Shown here one piece after another: positions 43,021 through 52,350 of a stretch of DNA of 64,000 bases. Both the position numbers and the translations under genes were made by a program. The stretch comes from an uncultured Pseudomonadota bacterium. Its GTDB lineage: Bacteria; Pseudomonadota; Gammaproteobacteria; Steroidobacterales; Steroidobacteraceae. The notes under the pieces are model-generated. The model ran no database searches and had not been told where the DNA came from. It was given only the letters and a program-made list of their open reading frames with translations. Each line of letters begins with the position of its first letter. The stretch's first letter is position 1. The stretch lies in NCBI GenBank assembly GCA_903884105.1, contig CAISDJ010000016.1:172322-236321 (forward strand). The letters are read 5' to 3'.

Positions 43021-45486
43021 ATGTCGGTCAGCACCGCGCTCAGCCGCTTGTGGCTCAGCATCCTCCGCAAGATCATCACGCTCTGGGCGCGCCCCCGCGT
43101 GCTGCCGGAAGAAATCAAGCGCACGCTGAAACGCAGCAGCACGCCTGTCTGTTACGTGCTCGAAACCTGGGGTGTCGCCGACATGGTGGTGCTGCAGCAG
43201 GCCTGCATCGCGCTCGACCTCCCGCGCACCTCCGCTCCGGTCGTCGTGGGCGAGCGGCGCTTGAGCGATCGCTCGCTGGTCTGCCTTGAACGCCGCACGG
43301 GGTTCCTCGGCAACCGGGTCGATCGGCGCGTGCCAGAGCAGATCCGAGCGTTCGTCGATGCGATCAACGCGGATCCGACGCTCGACGTCGAGTTCGTCCC
43401 GGTCAATGTGTTCTGGGGCCGCGCCCCCGCGAAAGAGCGCTCGTGGTTCCGGCTGCTGTTCGCGGAATCCTGGGATCTCGTTGGCCGCTTCCGCCGCATG
43501 CTGGCGGTGATCTTCAACGGCCGCAGTCTGCTCGTGCAGTTCGGCGAGCCGGTGTCCTTGAGGGCCAGCATCGGCGAAGGCGCCAACGCACCGCGAGCCG
43601 TGCGTCGCATGGCTCGCATGCTGCGGAACCTGCTGCGCAACCAGCGAGCGGCCACCATCGGTCCGGACCTGTCGCATCGACGGACCATCGTCACCCAGGT
43701 ATTGCGCACGCAGGCCGTGCGTCAGGCAGTGGCCGAGGTCATGCGAGACAAGGGCCTCACGCGTCGCGAAGCGTTGCTCGAAGCCAAGCGGTGCGCCGAC
43801 GAAATCGCCGCCAACTATTCCCACTCCTTCGTAAGCCTGATGGCCCGTGCGCTGTCGCGGCTGTGGAACCGGCTCTACGACGGCGTGGAGATCCACAATA
43901 TCGATCGCCTGCAGGCGGTGGCCGAGGGCAACGAGATCATCTACGTTCCTTGCCACCGCAGCCACATGGATTACCTGCTGCTGTCGTACGTCATCTACGA
44001 CAAGGGGTACGCGGTCCCGCACATCGCCGCCGGCATCAACCTGAACATGCCGATCATCGGGTCATTCCTGCGGCGAGGTGGCGCGTTCTTCCTGCGTCGC
44101 AGCTTCCGCGGGAGCACGCTCTACACGATGGTCTTCATGAAGTACCTCGGGCTGATGATGGCCCGCGGCCACGCCATCGAGTATTTCGTCGAGGGCGGGC
44201 GCAGCCGCACTGGCCGTCTCCTGCAACCGAAGACCGGCATGCTGTCGATGACCGTGCGCAGCTACCTCAAGGATCCGCGCCGCCCGCTGGTATTCATCCC
44301 GGTGTACTTCGGCTATGAACGCCTGGTCGAGGGCAAGTCGTATATCGGCGAGCTGTCCGGCAAGCCGAAGCAGAAGGAGACGGTGCTCGGCATGCTGAAG
44401 ACGCTGCCGCGGCTGCGTTCGAAGTTCGGCAAGGTGCATGTCAGCCTCGGCGAGCCGCTCAAGTTCGACGAGATCCTGCTGCGCCACGCGCCGGACTGGT
44501 CGCGGCGTCCGCTGGTCGGCGATGAGCGTCCGTCGTGGCTCGGCCGCGCCGTGGACGAGCTGGCGACGAGCGTGATGACGAACATCAATTCCGCCGCGTG
44601 CGCCACACCGATCAACCTGATCGCGATGGCGCTGCTGCCGACGCCGAAGCAGAGCATGCCGGAAGCGGATCTCGCCCGGCAGGTGGAGCTGTATGCCTCG
44701 CTGCTGCGGCAGGCCCCGTACTCGCCACTCGTGCACATCACGCCGATGGACGGCGCTTCGATGGTCCGTTACGGCGAGAGCATGGGCATCCTCGCGCGGC
44801 ACAAACATCCGCTGGGCGACGTCATGCGCATGACCGAGGAGAACTCGGTGCTGATGACGTACTTCCGCAACAACACCGTGCACCTGCTGCTGATGCCATC
44901 GCTGATCGCGTGCTGTTTCCTCAATAATCTGATTCTGCAGACCGAAGACATCCAGCGCCTTGCGTGGCGCATCTACCCTTACATCCGCGACGAATTGTTC
45001 CTGCGGTGGAGCGAAGACGACATCCATGCCGTCGTGCTCGAATGCCTCGACGACCTCGCGAACCACGGGTTGCTCGAGTCCCTCGAGAGCGGCAGGCAAT
45101 GGCGGCGTCCGCCGGTCGACTCGATCGAGGCCGTGCAGCTGTCGGTGCTGGCCCAGACCAGCGTGCAGATCATCGAACGCTACTACCTCGTCATCGCGCT
45201 ACTGCTCAAGACGGGCAGTGGCCGTATCACGCAGGATGCCCTCGAGAAACAGTGCCGCCTGATGGCCAGCCGCATGTCGCTGCTGTACGAGCTCAATTCG
45301 CCCGAGTTCTTCGACAAGGCGCTGTTCAAGAACTTCATCGACCTGCTGAGGTCCCGCAATGTGCTGGGGCTGAATTCAGAAGGCCGCCTCACGTACACCG
45401 AATTGTTGGTCGCCGTCTCCCAGGACGCGCAGCTCGTGCTGCACGAGCAGATCCGCAACAGCATCCTGCAGGTGACGCACACCTAG
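43021..45486 (+). CDS. plsB: glycerol-3-phosphate 1-O-acyltransferase
   Basis: Membrane-associated enzyme that acylates sn-glycerol-3-phosphate at position 1, the first step of phospholipid synthesis. At 821 residues it matches PlsB. The acyltransferase HX4D motif is at 312-317 (HRSHMDYLLLSY), followed by GAFFLRRSF and VEGGRSRTGRLLQPKTGML, the glycerol-phosphate binding block, and FIPVYFGYERLVEG. N- and C-terminal regions carry the PlsB-specific domains. No plsX or plsY is present. Confidence 0.96.
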   Translation: MSVSTALSRLWLSILRKIITLWARPRVLPEEIKRTLKRSSTPVCYVLETWGVADMVVLQQACIALDLPRTSAPVVVGERRLSDRSLVCLERRTGFLGNRVDRRVPEQIRAFVDAINADPTLDVEFVPVNVFWGRAPAKERSWFRLLFAESWDLVGRFRRMLAVIFNGRSLLVQFGEPVSLRASIGEGANAPRAVRRMARMLRNLLRNQRAATIGPDLSHRRTIVTQVLRTQAVRQAVAEVMRDKGLTRREALLEAKRCADEIAANYSHSFVSLMARALSRLWNRLYDGVEIHNIDRLQAVAEGNEIIYVPCHRSHMDYLLLSYVIYDKGYAVPHIAAGINLNMPIIGSFLRRGGAFFLRRSFRGSTLYTMVFMKYLGLMMARGHAIEYFVEGGRSRTGRLLQPKTGMLSMTVRSYLKDPRRPLVFIPVYFGYERLVEGKSYIGELSGKPKQKETVLGMLKTLPRLRSKFGKVHVSLGEPLKFDEILLRHAPDWSRRPLVGDERPSWLGRAVDELATSVMTNINSAACATPINLIAMALLPTPKQSMPEADLARQVELYASLLRQAPYSPLVHITPMDGASMVRYGESMGILARHKHPLGDVMRMTEENSVLMTYFRNNTVHLLLMPSLIACCFLNNLILQTEDIQRLAWRIYPYIRDELFLRWSEDDIHAVVLECLDDLANHGLLESLESGRQWRRPPVDSIEAVQLSVLAQTSVQIIERYYLVIALLLKTGSGRITQDALEKQCRLMASRMSLLYELNSPEFFDKALFKNFIDLLRSRNVLGLNSEGRLTYTELLVAVSQDAQLVLHEQIRNSILQVTHT

Positions 45487-45490
45487 TAGA

Positions 45491-45517
45491 GCGACCAGCG
45501 ACCAGCGACCAGCGACA
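45491..45517. repeat. GCGACCA heptamer tandem repeat
   Basis: Three exact copies of GCGACCA (45491-45511) plus a partial fourth (GCGACA) directly after the plsB stop. Too short to be a CRISPR or integron feature; a simple slippage repeat. Confidence 0.8.
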
Positions 45518-45641
45518 GGCGAGTAGGGCGATTGTTCGATTGCGCCGCTGATCGCCGTGACCGTCTAAGGCGCTGTCTAGTTCCTGATCGGCGGCAACGG
45601 CGGATTGAATGCCAGGTGCCGGATCAGCCTGCGGTACCAGC

Positions 45642-45743
45642 TGGCTGATGGCCCGGCACTTCAATGGCTACGGCGAAAGCATGGTCGACTACAACCACAA
45701 GCTCGATGCGCAGTTCCGGTTCGGGCTCGCCATTGCGCCGTAG
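45642..45743 (+). pseudogene. C-terminal remnant of an outer-membrane phospholipase A (PldA-like)
   Basis: In one plus-strand frame the 33 codons before the TAG at 45741-45743 read WLMARHFNGYGESMVDYNHK, then LDAQFRFGLAIAP and stop. FNGYGES-DYN is the hallmark of the last strands of OMPLA, which deacylates phospholipids in the outer membrane. No in-frame start or upstream OMPLA domain is present; another frame just before it (RISLRYQLADG) may be the preceding strand, so a frameshift is likely. It reads as a decayed gene, next to plsB. Confidence 0.5.
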
Positions 45744-45885
45744 TGCAGCATGAATTGTCGGCAACGAGGGGGCCGAGCGGAGGGGCCCTCTACCCGTGCG
45801 CAAGCAGCGTCTCGTGCGGGGGTTGATCGGCGCACGAGACCACGGGCACAATGGATTGCACTACTGTCAATTGCGGGGGAGCGTC

Positions 45886-48324
45886 ATGAGTCATCTCGTG
45901 TCCCGTGGAATTGCCGAGGCGTTGACAGCTCGCCGGCCTGCCCAATGGCTCGCATCATGTGCACTGGTTGCACTGGCATCGCAGGTTCACGCGCAGACGA
46001 TCGCCACGAAACCCGTAGCGCTCGATGAAATCGTCATCACCGCGCAAAAACGCCAGGAATCGCTGCAGGAGGTGCCGCTATCCGTCCTGGCCCTGTCCGG
46101 CGACAAGCTCGCGGATGCCGGCATCGTGCGCCTCGACGACCTCAAGGCGTACGTGCCCAACCTGCAGATGACCGAAACCGGTATCTCCAATAACATCTAC
46201 ATCCGCGGCATCGGCTCAGGATTGAATCAGGGCTTCGAGCAGTCCGTGAGTTCCTACATGGACGGCATCTACCGCGGTCGCGGCCACCAGTCCCGCATGC
46301 CGTTCCTCGACCTCGCGCGAGTGGAAGTGCTGCGCGGCCCGCAGCCCATCCTGTTCGGCAAGAATGCCGTGGCAGGCGCAGTGAATATGGTCAGCGCCAA
46401 GCCCGGCGACAAGCTCGAAGGCGCTGTGCGCGTGTCGCGCGACTTCGAGAACAACGATACGGTGGGTACCGCGATGCTGTCGGGCCCGGTCACGGACACC
46501 TTGGGTGCACGCGCCGCGATCCACTATCGGCAGGCGGATGGCTACATCAAGAACCTCACGCTGAACCGCGACGAACCGCAGCGCGATGAGTTCGCGGGTC
46601 GCCTCACGCTGGCATGGGTACCCAACGATGCGTTTGACCTTGCGCTGCGCATGGAAGGCGGCAACTATGACGTCAAGGGCCGGCAGATCGAGATCTTCGG
46701 CGAAACGCCGACGACCAACCCTGCGTTCAGCGGCCTCACGTACTCGCAGATCGTGGCGGGCGGCTCGCTGCCGCTGATCGGCCGGCCGAACGGCCTGCCG
46801 CAGGGCACGAATGCCACCGCTGCCAACCGCACCATCGACTTCCAGCGGTCCTCCTCCGGCGACTCGAGCAAGTTGTCCAACTTCGAGACCGGCCTCACGA
46901 TCAGCTACAAGCTGCCGAACAACATCACCGCGACGTCGGTGACGGGTTACAGCAAGTACTCGCTCGATGAACTGTGTGATTGCGATTTCGTCGGCGCCAC
47001 CGTGTTCAACGCGGGCGTCACCGAGGACTACAAGCAGCTGAGCGAGGAAATCCGCTTCGCGAGTGCGACAGACCAGGCGGTGTCGTGGATCGCGGGCGTG
47101 TTCTACCAGGACTACACCCTCGACGAGACGGACTACCTGTACGTGCCGCCCACCAGCCTCGCGATTCCGGTGCTGGCGCTGAACCCGGCGATTGGCGCGA
47201 ATTCTGCGGTCTTCGCGAACGCCGCGAACCCTCGCGTGTTTGCCCAGGACAGCAAGCTGTGGTCGGTGTTCGCGCAGGCGACCTGGAACGTCACCGATAA
47301 CCTGAGGTTCACGGCGGGCGGCCGCTTCTCGGACGAGAGCAAGACGGGCAAGCGCACCACGACGCTGACCAATGGCCTCGGCGGTCCGCTGATCAATCCT
47401 GCGTTCTATCCGCTGTTCGGGGCGGCGCTCGGCATCGTGCCGCATTCGCTGTCGGGCAAACGTGACGAGTCGAGCTTCTCGCCGCTCGTGAACGTGCAGT
47501 ACGACCTGTCTGACAAGACGATGAGCTACCTGTCGTGGTCGCGCGGCTTCAAGTCCGGCGGCTTCGATGCGCGGTCGAACAAGCCTCCGGTCGCCGGTGG
47601 CACGCCACTGACGAGCGGCACGTTCGAGTTCGAAGACGAACAGGCCACCACGTATGAACTGGGCATCAAGAGCGGCATCGGCTCGCGGGCCGAGGTCAAT
47701 GCCAACGTGTTCTACACGGACTACAAGGACCTGCAGACCAGCGCGTTCGACGGCGCCATCGGCTTCAACGTCGGCAACGGCAGCGCGAAACTGAAAGGCG
47801 CCGAGGTCGAAGCCCGCTGGCAGGCCACGCGCGACCTGCGGTTGACCGGCTCGATCGCCTACCTCGACTTCGAGTGGGCCAAGTACTTCGGCCAGTGTTA
47901 CTTCGGTCGTGCCGCGATCGCCAGCGGCTCGAACGCTGGCAACTGCGACTACAAGGGCTTCACGAACCAGCTGGCGCCCAAGTTCACCGGCGTCGTGGGC
48001 GCGGAATACGGCATCTCGATCGGCAGCAACCTGCGACTGACGTTTGGCGCCGATGTCGTGTACTCGGCGAAGTTCCTGACATCGCTGACGCTCGATCCGG
48101 CCACGGAGCAGGACGCGTTCACGAAGGTCAACGCCCGCGTCGCACTGGCTGGCGAATCGCAGCAGTGGGAAGTGGCGCTGATCGGCCGCAACCTGACCGA
48201 CGCAACCGTGGTGGGGTACTCGGGTGACACACCGCTAGCCAGTCGGCTGTTCGGTGCCCGCAGCTACTATGGCTTCGTCGATCCGCCCCTCGGGGTCGCG
48301 TTCGAGGCCAGCTACCGGTTCTAG
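45886..48324 (+). CDS. TonB-dependent outer-membrane receptor
   Basis: An 812-residue receptor from ATG 45886 (GGGGGA five bases upstream). It has a signal peptide ending QVHAQ, a TonB-box-like region (LDEIVITAQKRQESLQEVPL), a plug domain (NIYIRGIGSGL, YMDGIYRGRG, VEVLRGPQPILFGKNAVAGA) and a 22-strand barrel ending in an aromatic residue (FEASYRF). The set LQEVPLSV-IRGIG-FGKNA places it in the iron/organic-ligand TBDR group common in sphingomonads and Steroidobacteraceae. The substrate is not readable. No linked ExbBD or regulator is present. It converges with the toxin gene. Confidence 0.93.
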   Translation: MSHLVSRGIAEALTARRPAQWLASCALVALASQVHAQTIATKPVALDEIVITAQKRQESLQEVPLSVLALSGDKLADAGIVRLDDLKAYVPNLQMTETGISNNIYIRGIGSGLNQGFEQSVSSYMDGIYRGRGHQSRMPFLDLARVEVLRGPQPILFGKNAVAGAVNMVSAKPGDKLEGAVRVSRDFENNDTVGTAMLSGPVTDTLGARAAIHYRQADGYIKNLTLNRDEPQRDEFAGRLTLAWVPNDAFDLALRMEGGNYDVKGRQIEIFGETPTTNPAFSGLTYSQIVAGGSLPLIGRPNGLPQGTNATAANRTIDFQRSSSGDSSKLSNFETGLTISYKLPNNITATSVTGYSKYSLDELCDCDFVGATVFNAGVTEDYKQLSEEIRFASATDQAVSWIAGVFYQDYTLDETDYLYVPPTSLAIPVLALNPAIGANSAVFANAANPRVFAQDSKLWSVFAQATWNVTDNLRFTAGGRFSDESKTGKRTTTLTNGLGGPLINPAFYPLFGAALGIVPHSLSGKRDESSFSPLVNVQYDLSDKTMSYLSWSRGFKSGGFDARSNKPPVAGGTPLTSGTFEFEDEQATTYELGIKSGIGSRAEVNANVFYTDYKDLQTSAFDGAIGFNVGNGSAKLKGAEVEARWQATRDLRLTGSIAYLDFEWAKYFGQCYFGRAAIASGSNAGNCDYKGFTNQLAPKFTGVVGAEYGISIGSNLRLTFGADVVYSAKFLTSLTLDPATEQDAFTKVNARVALAGESQQWEVALIGRNLTDATVVGYSGDTPLASRLFGARSYYGFVDPPLGVAFEASYRF

Positions 48325-48330
48325 TCAGGG

Positions 48331-48717
48331 CTATTTCCCGGCGCTGTGTTCTGCAATCCAGCCGGCGAGTGACATTTCGGTCATCTCGCCGGCTGCGAGT
48401 TGCAGGAAGGCCATCACGCACTCCGCGTCGCTGGCGGTCAGTTCAACCTCGTTGAGGTTCAGGAACAGTTCGGCCACGACCAGGCCGGTGCGCTTGTTGC
48501 CGTCGATGAACGGGTGATTGCGGACGAGCCCGAACGTATAGCTCGCGGCCAGCGTGGGCAGGTCCGTCGTCTCATAGGCATATCGATTGCGGGGGCGGGC
48601 CAGAGCGGAGTCGAGCAGGCCGGCATCGCGCAGTCCTGATTGCCCGCCATGTTCGACCAGTTGCTCGTCATGGAGCGCGAGGACCACGGCCGTATCAATC
48701 CACACCGGCTCCCGCAT
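48331..48717 (-). CDS. doc: death-on-curing family toxin (Doc, Fic fold)
   Basis: A 128-residue Fic/Doc protein. The catalytic motif HPFIDGNKR is at 68-76, matching HxFx[D/N][A/G]NKR, so it is probably active; Doc toxins phosphorylate elongation factor Tu, whereas other Fic proteins AMPylate. The N-terminal GLRDAGLLDSALARPRNRYA is typical of Doc. It is encoded after the AbrB-like antitoxin with 11 bases between, the usual antitoxin-first order. Confidence 0.93.
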   Translation of the reverse strand: MREPVWIDTAVVLALHDEQLVEHGGQSGLRDAGLLDSALARPRNRYAYETTDLPTLAASYTFGLVRNHPFIDGNKRTGLVVAELFLNLNEVELTASDAECVMAFLQLAAGEMTEMSLAGWIAEHSAGK

Positions 48718-48728
48718 CGCCGGGGTGC

Positions 48729-48953
48729 CTACTTCGCCAGTTCACGCAGCGCCGCGCGCCGCTTCTTCATGATGGCGCGGGCTGCGCTCATCTGCTTCTC
48801 GAACTCCGGGCTGTAGGGGGTCAGCCGGTAGCCATCCGGCGTTTCGGTGAGGTACACGGTATCGCCCTTGCCGAGCTTCAGGTGCGCGAGCGCATCCTTC
48901 GGGAGGACGACGCCGAGTGAGTTGCCGATGGTGGTGAGCTTCAGGGCGAGCAT
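48729..48953 (-). CDS. AbrB/MazE/SpoVT-type antitoxin
   Basis: A 74-residue protein with the swapped-hairpin AbrB fold: LTTIGNSLGVVLPKDALAHL and KLGKGDTVYLTETPDGYRL, followed by a basic C-terminal helix (FEKQMSAARAIMKKRRAALR) that would neutralise the toxin. Doc is often paired with a Phd antitoxin; an AbrB-type partner is a known alternative. It precedes doc in the same direction and probably represses the pair by binding its own promoter. Confidence 0.9.
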   Translation of the reverse strand: MLALKLTTIGNSLGVVLPKDALAHLKLGKGDTVYLTETPDGYRLTPYSPEFEKQMSAARAIMKKRRAALRELAK

Positions 48954-49156
48954 GGCCCAATGTTCTAACTCCCGTAATTACAAGTCAAGCCGGGGCTGTC
49001 GCAGGTTGGCTGGGCATTGCTGCGAATGATGCCTGATGACGCAGCCCCGGGAAGCGGCGACAATCGGGCCCGATCCGGCTTCCGGCTTTCTTCCTGGGTG
49101 CATCGGCCCGGGAAGGAAGCGGCTCCAGTTTGATAACCATCCGAAGGGGGATTCGC

Positions 49157-50230
49157 ATGAAGTCTCAACAGTTGCTCGCGGTGATCGCGGGTTGTCTCGG
49201 CACGGCCGTCGCACTCGCACAAGCTCCGGCCGCGCCACTTCGCCAGGGCCCTGGGGTGCAGGCCGCCAACGACGCCCGCTATGCGGACACGATCGCCAAG
49301 TGCAAGGTGCCGCCACCGCGTCCCGCTGCGGGTGCCGCTCCCGCCGGACCGCCGCCTGCTCCGGCGACTGTGGGCAACCTCACGCCGCGCGAGTACACCG
49401 TGACCGGGATTCCCGGCGTCATCGCTGCGGGCGCGAAGTGGACAACCGTGTGGACTACCGCAGGCAACAACGCGGACGGCATCGTGGGCACGGATGACGG
49501 CGGCGTGCTCGTCGCACAGAACGACAAGAGCCAGGTGGTGAAGATCGACAAGGACGGCAAGGAGACGGTGGTCTACCGGGACACCAACACCGGCGGCGCG
49601 CTGTCGATCAACACGAAGGGCGAGGTGTTCCTCGCCTCGCGCATCCTGAATCCGGCCGTGGTGCAGCTCGCACCGACGCGAAAGGTGCTGGCGAACTCGA
49701 TCAACGGCGATACGCTCGATTGCATCGGCGGCGTGCTGAACGACATCACCGCCGACAGCAAGGGCGGCGTGTACTTCACGATGGGCGGCCTGTTCTACGC
49801 GAACCCGCAAGGCGTGGTGACCCGCTACGGCGAGAACCTGCGGACCAATGGCGTGATGCTGAGCCCCGACGAGAAGCGTCTGTACGTGACGAATCAGACG
49901 CAGCTCGTTGCGTTCGACGTGAACGCCGACGGCTCACTCGCGAACCAGCGCGACTTCGCGCCGCTGGAAGGCGGCGGCGGTGACGGCATGGCCGTGGACT
50001 CCGTGGGCCGCATCTACGTGACGGGCGCAGCGGGCGTGCATGTGATCGCCGTCGACGGTAAGCACCTCGGCGCAATCCCGACGCCGCGGGGTCCGATCGC
50101 AACGGCTATCGGCGGCCCGGACAAGAAGACGCTGTACGTGGTCGTGAGTATCCGCAAGACAGACGGCCGCGATGCAGAGCTGATTTCGATTCCGCTGCAG
50201 TCGCAGGGGTTCAAGGGACGGGCTAAGTAG
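49157..50230 (+). CDS. SMP-30/gluconolactonase family secreted protein
   Basis: A 357-residue protein from ATG 49157 (AAGGGGGA upstream) with a signal peptide ending VALAQA, then a Pro/Ala linker and a six-bladed beta-propeller. SMP-30 signatures: GVLVAQNDKSQVVKID, VLNDITADSKGGVYFTMGG, RTNGVMLSPDEKRLYVTN and GMAVDSVGRIYVTGAAGV. Likely a calcium-dependent lactonase of the periplasm; the true substrate is unknown. A terminator follows. Confidence 0.9.
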   Translation: MKSQQLLAVIAGCLGTAVALAQAPAAPLRQGPGVQAANDARYADTIAKCKVPPPRPAAGAAPAGPPPAPATVGNLTPREYTVTGIPGVIAAGAKWTTVWTTAGNNADGIVGTDDGGVLVAQNDKSQVVKIDKDGKETVVYRDTNTGGALSINTKGEVFLASRILNPAVVQLAPTRKVLANSINGDTLDCIGGVLNDITADSKGGVYFTMGGLFYANPQGVVTRYGENLRTNGVMLSPDEKRLYVTNQTQLVAFDVNADGSLANQRDFAPLEGGGGDGMAVDSVGRIYVTGAAGVHVIAVDGKHLGAIPTPRGPIATAIGGPDKKTLYVVVSIRKTDGRDAELISIPLQSQGFKGRAK

Positions 50231-50244
50231 GCTGATTGAAGAGG

Positions 50245-50277
50245 GGCCAGTGGTGCATTCGCGCCACTGGCCTTTTT
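50245..50277 (+). terminator. intrinsic terminator after the SMP-30 gene
   Basis: GGCCAGTGG (50245-50253) pairs with CCACTGGCC (50264-50272); three more pairs close to an ATTC loop, and five T follow. Placed 14 bases past the stop codon. Confidence 0.9.
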
Positions 50278-50792
50278 CTTTCCTTCTGACCTGACGGTAG
50301 TCCTACTGTCGTTAGACCATTTGCCCGTAGGCTTTATGCCGTCTTGCGGCACTTTTGCCGACAGAGTCGGCCGGTCGCGACACGAGTGCGCGGGAGAGCC
50401 GTCCCCCAGCCGGGGTGAACGTTTGGTGCTTGTGAAATTCAGCGTCAGTGGTGCGGCGTTCGAGGGTGCTCGTTACGGGCTGTCATCACGCGCGTTGGGC
50501 ATTTCACATCGCGCCGCCTTCCTGTCGGCGTTGAGCTGCAATGTGCCCGCGATGTGGACCGGTAGCGAGTGACAGGTTCCGCACCAAACGTACACCCCGT
50601 CTGTGTGCCGGCTCGGAGTTGATAAGGAGGTGCTTTGCGATTGCTCGCATGAAAGATGCGGCATACCATCCAGTGAGAATTGGGAGAACTCGATCCCCTG
50701 ATCGTGAAGAGTCTTGGTGCCACACCAGGACAACTGCAGAGCGTATGGATCTTTCGTGATGCGGTAATTGATCCAGGCATTGGATAGTAGAG
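50278..50792. other. unassigned intergenic stretch
   Basis: About 515 bases with no confident gene. Short frames exist on both strands. The minus strand holds a frame (about 50473-50780) that reads SNAWINYRITKDPYALQ, which looks protein-like but has no recognised family, no clear start and runs opposite the methyltransferase start. The base composition looks less GC-rich than the flanks, and this may be a decayed gene. Confidence 0.35.
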
Positions 50793-51416
50793 ATGCCCAC
50801 GCAAACTCAACTGTCGGATGTGCCAAGCCCGATCGACCTTCAGAGCGAAGTCGACGCCAAGGGGTGGGCAGAGTCTGCAAACCAGCTGCGACCCTGGCGA
50901 GTCCAATTCTTCGAGGCAATCAGTGCGGCTATTCCATCCGAGCGCTCAGCACGGGTCCTGGAGTTGGGGTCTGGGCCGGGCTTTCTGGCTGAGCACATCT
51001 TTCGCAGCCATCCTTCGGTCCATATGACTTTGTTGGACTTCTCGGAGCCGATGCACGCCCTTGCGATGGAGCGGCTGAGGCCGTTCGCAGGTCGGGTCAG
51101 CTACGTGTGCCGTAGCTTCAAGGAGGAGAACTGGATGGAGGGCCTTGGAACCTTTGACTACATCGCTACCAACCAGGCCGTCCACGAGTTGCGCCACAAA
51201 CGATATGCCGAACGGCTACACAGGTCAGTGCGTTCCATCCTCAATCTGGACGGTCGGTATCTCGTTTCCGATCACTTCTGTGGGGAAGGTGGCATGAAGG
51301 AGGACGCGCTCTATATGACCATAGACGAACAGCGACAAGCCCTATTGGCTGCGGGCTTTGAAGAGGTAAGCGAGTTGCTATGCCTAGGAAGCATGGTTCT
51401 GCATGGCGCGGCTTAG
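50793..51416 (+). CDS. class I SAM-dependent methyltransferase
   Basis: A 207-residue methyltransferase. SAM motif I is VLELGSGPG, then the acidic strand end MTLLDFSEPM and motif III/IV region GTFDYIATNQAVHEL, with YLVSDHFCGEGG as post-motif strand. Substrate unknown; small-molecule methylation is likely. No signal peptide. Codon use seems less GC-biased than the plsB or RND genes, in line with a more recently acquired region. Confidence 0.85.
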   Translation: MPTQTQLSDVPSPIDLQSEVDAKGWAESANQLRPWRVQFFEAISAAIPSERSARVLELGSGPGFLAEHIFRSHPSVHMTLLDFSEPMHALAMERLRPFAGRVSYVCRSFKEENWMEGLGTFDYIATNQAVHELRHKRYAERLHRSVRSILNLDGRYLVSDHFCGEGGMKEDALYMTIDEQRQALLAAGFEEVSELLCLGSMVLHGAA

Positions 51417-51829
51417 CACCGAGTTCTGGCCCGGCCTCCGGTGCCGCGCCGGGAAGCCGGGAGAGCCGGGCATCCGGAACGGAGAGAAATCCGGCTTTCC
51501 TGACGTTGCATTGAGGGTTGAGCTTCCTGGCTTTCTGTCCCGACGAGGCTGAACGTTCGTATCAGGCGTTGGTAGTTGATTGGAGCGGGACGAAGGGCGC
51601 CACAATGCGCTTTCGGTTGACGTTCGATGGCTGAAGTCGGACACCGTAGGTGCCACTCAGGCACGTTGCCACTCTCAGCGCGCTCGCCGATGCAGATGCG
51701 CTACCATGGCCAGGCTGCCTCGCGCGGCGGTGGTCGAGTTCCTTCCGGCGTGTCGTTGCGCTGTTCGCGACGGCCTGCATCAACAGGCAGGAATGCAGTG
51801 CAAACAATGAATATCCCGGGGGATCAGGA
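51417..51829. other. intergenic stretch with GC-rich hairpins
   Basis: About 410 bases with no confident gene. The first 120 bases are rich in CCGG and can fold into several hairpins. An 11-base string, GGGTTGAGCTT at 51515, recurs at 52227 downstream of the VOC gene. No integron attC or IS feature could be established. Confidence 0.35.
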
Positions 51830-52198
51830 ATGATTGGATACGTAATGCTTGGCACAAACGACCTCGCCAAAGGCGCCCGGTTCTTTGACGCACTGCTTGC
51901 CGAGTTCAGTGCAAAGCGACTGATGGACACGGAACAGTTCATCGTCTGGGCCGCGGACCCCATGCAAACATCGTTGGGAATCACATTGCCCGACAGCGGT
52001 GTCCCGGCATCGGGTGGCGTGGGAACGATGGTTGCGCTGGCAGGCGGCACGCCAGCGAGAGTGGATGCGTTGCACAGAAAAGCAATTGAACTGGGCGCAT
52101 CCGATGAAGGTGCGCCGCAACCCCGCGGTCCCGGTTTCTACGCCGGCTACTTTCGCGACCTGGACGGCAACAAGTTTAACGTCTTCTGCATGACCTGA
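51830..52198 (+). CDS. VOC family (glyoxalase/dioxygenase superfamily) protein
   Basis: A 122-residue single VOC domain protein from ATG 51830, with GGGGGA six bases upstream. IGYVMLGTNDLAKGARFFDAL is the N-terminal VOC motif, and GPGFYAGYFRDLDGNKFNVF carries the second half with Asp-Gly-Asn before the metal-site strand. Upstream in-frame codons to 51650 lack VOC similarity. Possible roles include glyoxalase, dioxygenase or resistance protein; none can be singled out. Confidence 0.85.
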   Translation: MIGYVMLGTNDLAKGARFFDALLAEFSAKRLMDTEQFIVWAADPMQTSLGITLPDSGVPASGGVGTMVALAGGTPARVDALHRKAIELGASDEGAPQPRGPGFYAGYFRDLDGNKFNVFCMT

Positions 52199-52315
52199 TG
52201 CGAATCGGCAGCGTGCATTTCCTACCGGGTTGAGCTTATCGGCTTGTTAGGTACCAGTGGAGTTTCTCAACGGACTTAGCTTGTCGGACATTGCCAGCGG
52301 TACCACGAGCAAGCG

Positions 52316-52350
52316 CAGCCCCGCAGAGGCAATCGAAGGCTGCGGGGCTG
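52316..52350 (+). terminator. strong hairpin downstream of the VOC gene
   Basis: A perfect 11-bp stem, CAGCCCCGCAG (52316-52326) and CTGCGGGGCTG (52340-52350), with a 13-base loop. It lies 117 bases after the VOC stop and 73 bases before the next start. There is no long T-run, so it may terminate weakly or be another structure. Confidence 0.55.

Larger units (their letters stand above)
45487..45885 (+). other. intergenic region with a short repeat and a pldA-like remnant
   Basis: The roughly 400-base gap between plsB and the TonB receptor gene holds a 7-base tandem repeat and a broken phospholipase A fragment, listed separately. The rest, about 45745-45885, has no recognisable gene and presumably holds the receptor promoter. 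Confidence 0.5.

Noticed and set aside
51417..52260. Possible integron cassette sites around the VOC gene
   Set aside because: GTTRRRY-like strings occur, but no matching inverted core or folded attC could be built and no integrase is present.
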